A stretch of 22,519 bases of DNA from a virus: positions 1 through 22,519 of the IMG/VR virus record IMGVR_UViG_3300010885_068918. One strand, 5' to 3'. Every line of letters starts with the position of its first letter. Position 1 is the stretch's first letter. Made by a program: the position numbers and the translations under genes. The notes under the pieces are model-generated. The model was not told the origin of the DNA. It made no database searches and worked only from the letters and a program-made list of their open reading frames with translations. This document shows positions 21,975 to 22,519 of the stretch, in pieces.

Positions 21975-22347
21975 AACTCGTTATTGTTTTGTTGTTGTAT
22001 GTTATTGTGATTAGTCGGGTTGGGATATTCCAATCGTTATTCATTCGATCCTCCATTTCTTCGACACTCCAATTTTGCCAACCGAAATATGAACGAAGGT
22101 GCATTTTATCGATTAAGTCCATTCTCTCTTCCAAACTCAATTCTCGTTCTTCAATCTTTAGTCCCCATGTTTCCGAGAAATCAGAATCGGTTTTGATTTT
22201 GTTGATAAACTCTTCTTGTGTAAATGATCGTTTTACCTCTTCATCTTCATAAAATTCATGTCCATCTTTGTAGGATATACAATAATTCTCATAAGCCTCG
22301 TCCAATAATTCTCGTTGTTCGTTATTGTAATTACTCGGGTTGTTCAT
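21967..22347 (-). CDS. Small phage-type protein sharing modules with thymidylate synthase
   Basis: The ATG at 22347 gives 126 residues (MNNPSNYNNEQRELLDEAYE...). A longer frame to 22473-22476 is rejected because that stretch is the 3' end of another gene in a different frame. Three segments resemble the neighbouring thymidylate synthase: IKTDSDFSETWG (51-62) against IKTDDEFAKKWG, RELSLEERMDL (68-78) against RELSIEERLDL (9 of 11 identical), and IPTRLITITYN (108-118) against VPSRAISLMYN. The catalytic Cys region of thymidylate synthase is absent, so it is not an active copy. I recall similar small proteins in Bacteroidota phages; their role is unknown. Confidence 0.78.
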   Translation of the reverse strand: MNNPSNYNNEQRELLDEAYENYCISYKDGHEFYEDEEVKRSFTQEEFINKIKTDSDFSETWGLKIEERELSLEERMDLIDKMHLRSYFGWQNWSVEEMEDRMNNDWNIPTRLITITYNNKTITSYE

Positions 22348-22519
22348 TATCTTCAAGTTTATCCCATTCATCATATTTAAGATTGATTGTAATTTCATGA
22401 GAATCCGAGTGTTCATCTGTAACGATTTCCAATCCTTTGAATCTACCAATCCCTTCAATTTCAATCCATTCATCACTTTTTTCGTTAAATGAATTTTCGT
22501 ATTTAGTCTGTGAGGTTCT
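22331..22519 (-). CDS. C-terminal end of a hypothetical protein (5' end outside window)
   Basis: An open frame entering from the right edge gives 62 residues, including KSDEWIEIEGIGRFKGLEIV and HEITINLKYDEWDKLEDNEQ, before TAA at 22331-22333. The strand-like pattern EIVTDEHSDSHEITINL looks like a folded beta-rich domain. Its stop lies 14 bases inside the start of the next gene, which explains why the overlapping frame on the same strand near 22348-22476 is not the real coding frame. Function is unknown. Confidence 0.75.
   Translation of the reverse strand, partial: RTSQTKYENSFNEKSDEWIEIEGIGRFKGLEIVTDEHSDSHEITINLKYDEWDKLEDNEQPE

Noticed and set aside
22348-22476. N-terminal extension of the 126-residue gene (frame beginning with GTG/ATG near 22476).
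   Set aside because: Another frame on the same strand is open to the right edge with better protein-like composition and ends at 22331, so the extension is a shadow.
1-22519. tRNA genes, rRNA, CRISPR arrays and insertion sequences.
   Set aside because: No cloverleaf, regularly spaced repeats, transposase or terminal inverted repeats were found by eye.

Overview
The window looks like part of a large, AT-rich tailed-phage genome, probably T4-related and probably infecting a Bacteroidota (Flavobacteriia-like) host. This rests on several things. Genes are short and tightly packed, with ATGA, TAATG and TAATATG junctions. Several small families that I know mainly from phages are present. A freestanding GIY-YIG/NUMOD endonuclease lies beside a phage-type thymidylate synthase. 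One protein resembles a short T4 gp23-family capsid protein. Starts mostly lack a Shine-Dalgarno sequence and are preceded by A-rich DNA. Methionine synthase is split into two genes, as is common in Bacteroidota. A phage assignment fits better than a bacterial chromosome but cannot be proven from the window alone.

Layout. Positions 1-1500 are on the + strand: the end of an unknown gene, a hairpin terminator, three tandem paralogues of a small C-type-lectin-like (DUF1566/Lcl_C-like) protein, and a small hypothetical gene. From 1469 to the right edge everything is on the - strand, read right to left. Positions 1469-4891 hold a metallophosphoesterase, a HAD phosphatase, phage-type hypotheticals, a 48-residue gene and a lipoprotein gene with an apparent one-base frameshift. 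Positions 4906-7992 hold an AAA+ ATPase, an SPFH/band-7 membrane protein, two small membrane proteins and a Lys/Pro-rich protein. Positions 8000-11508 hold a second metallophosphoesterase, two related HAD proteins, several hypotheticals and a 35-residue membrane peptide. Positions 11538-15600 hold the two-gene cobalamin-dependent methionine synthase and a hotdog-fold acyl-CoA thioesterase. Positions 15602-17200 hold small genes, two tiny reading frames and the gp23-like protein. Positions 17237-19735 hold a P-loop protein, an LpxH-like phosphoesterase and a family 2 glycosyltransferase. Positions 19773-22519 hold the homing endonuclease, thymidylate synthase and small genes, one of which shares a sequence module with thymidylate synthase.

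How the genes may work together (inference). Methionine synthase turns methyl-THF into THF, and thymidylate synthase uses methylene-THF, so together they could keep host folate and methionine/SAM supply suited to phage DNA synthesis. The AAA+/SPFH/membrane-peptide group may act at the host inner membrane. The LpxH-like and glycosyltransferase pair suggests envelope modification. Six phosphoesterase-type proteins (three calcineurin-like, three HAD) and about seven very short coding sequences also stand out. The strongest leads are the complete split MetH with a coupled thioesterase, the short capsid paralogue placed among metabolic genes, the SPFH/AAA+ cluster, the A6-tract lipoprotein frameshift and the module shared by thymidylate synthase and its neighbour.
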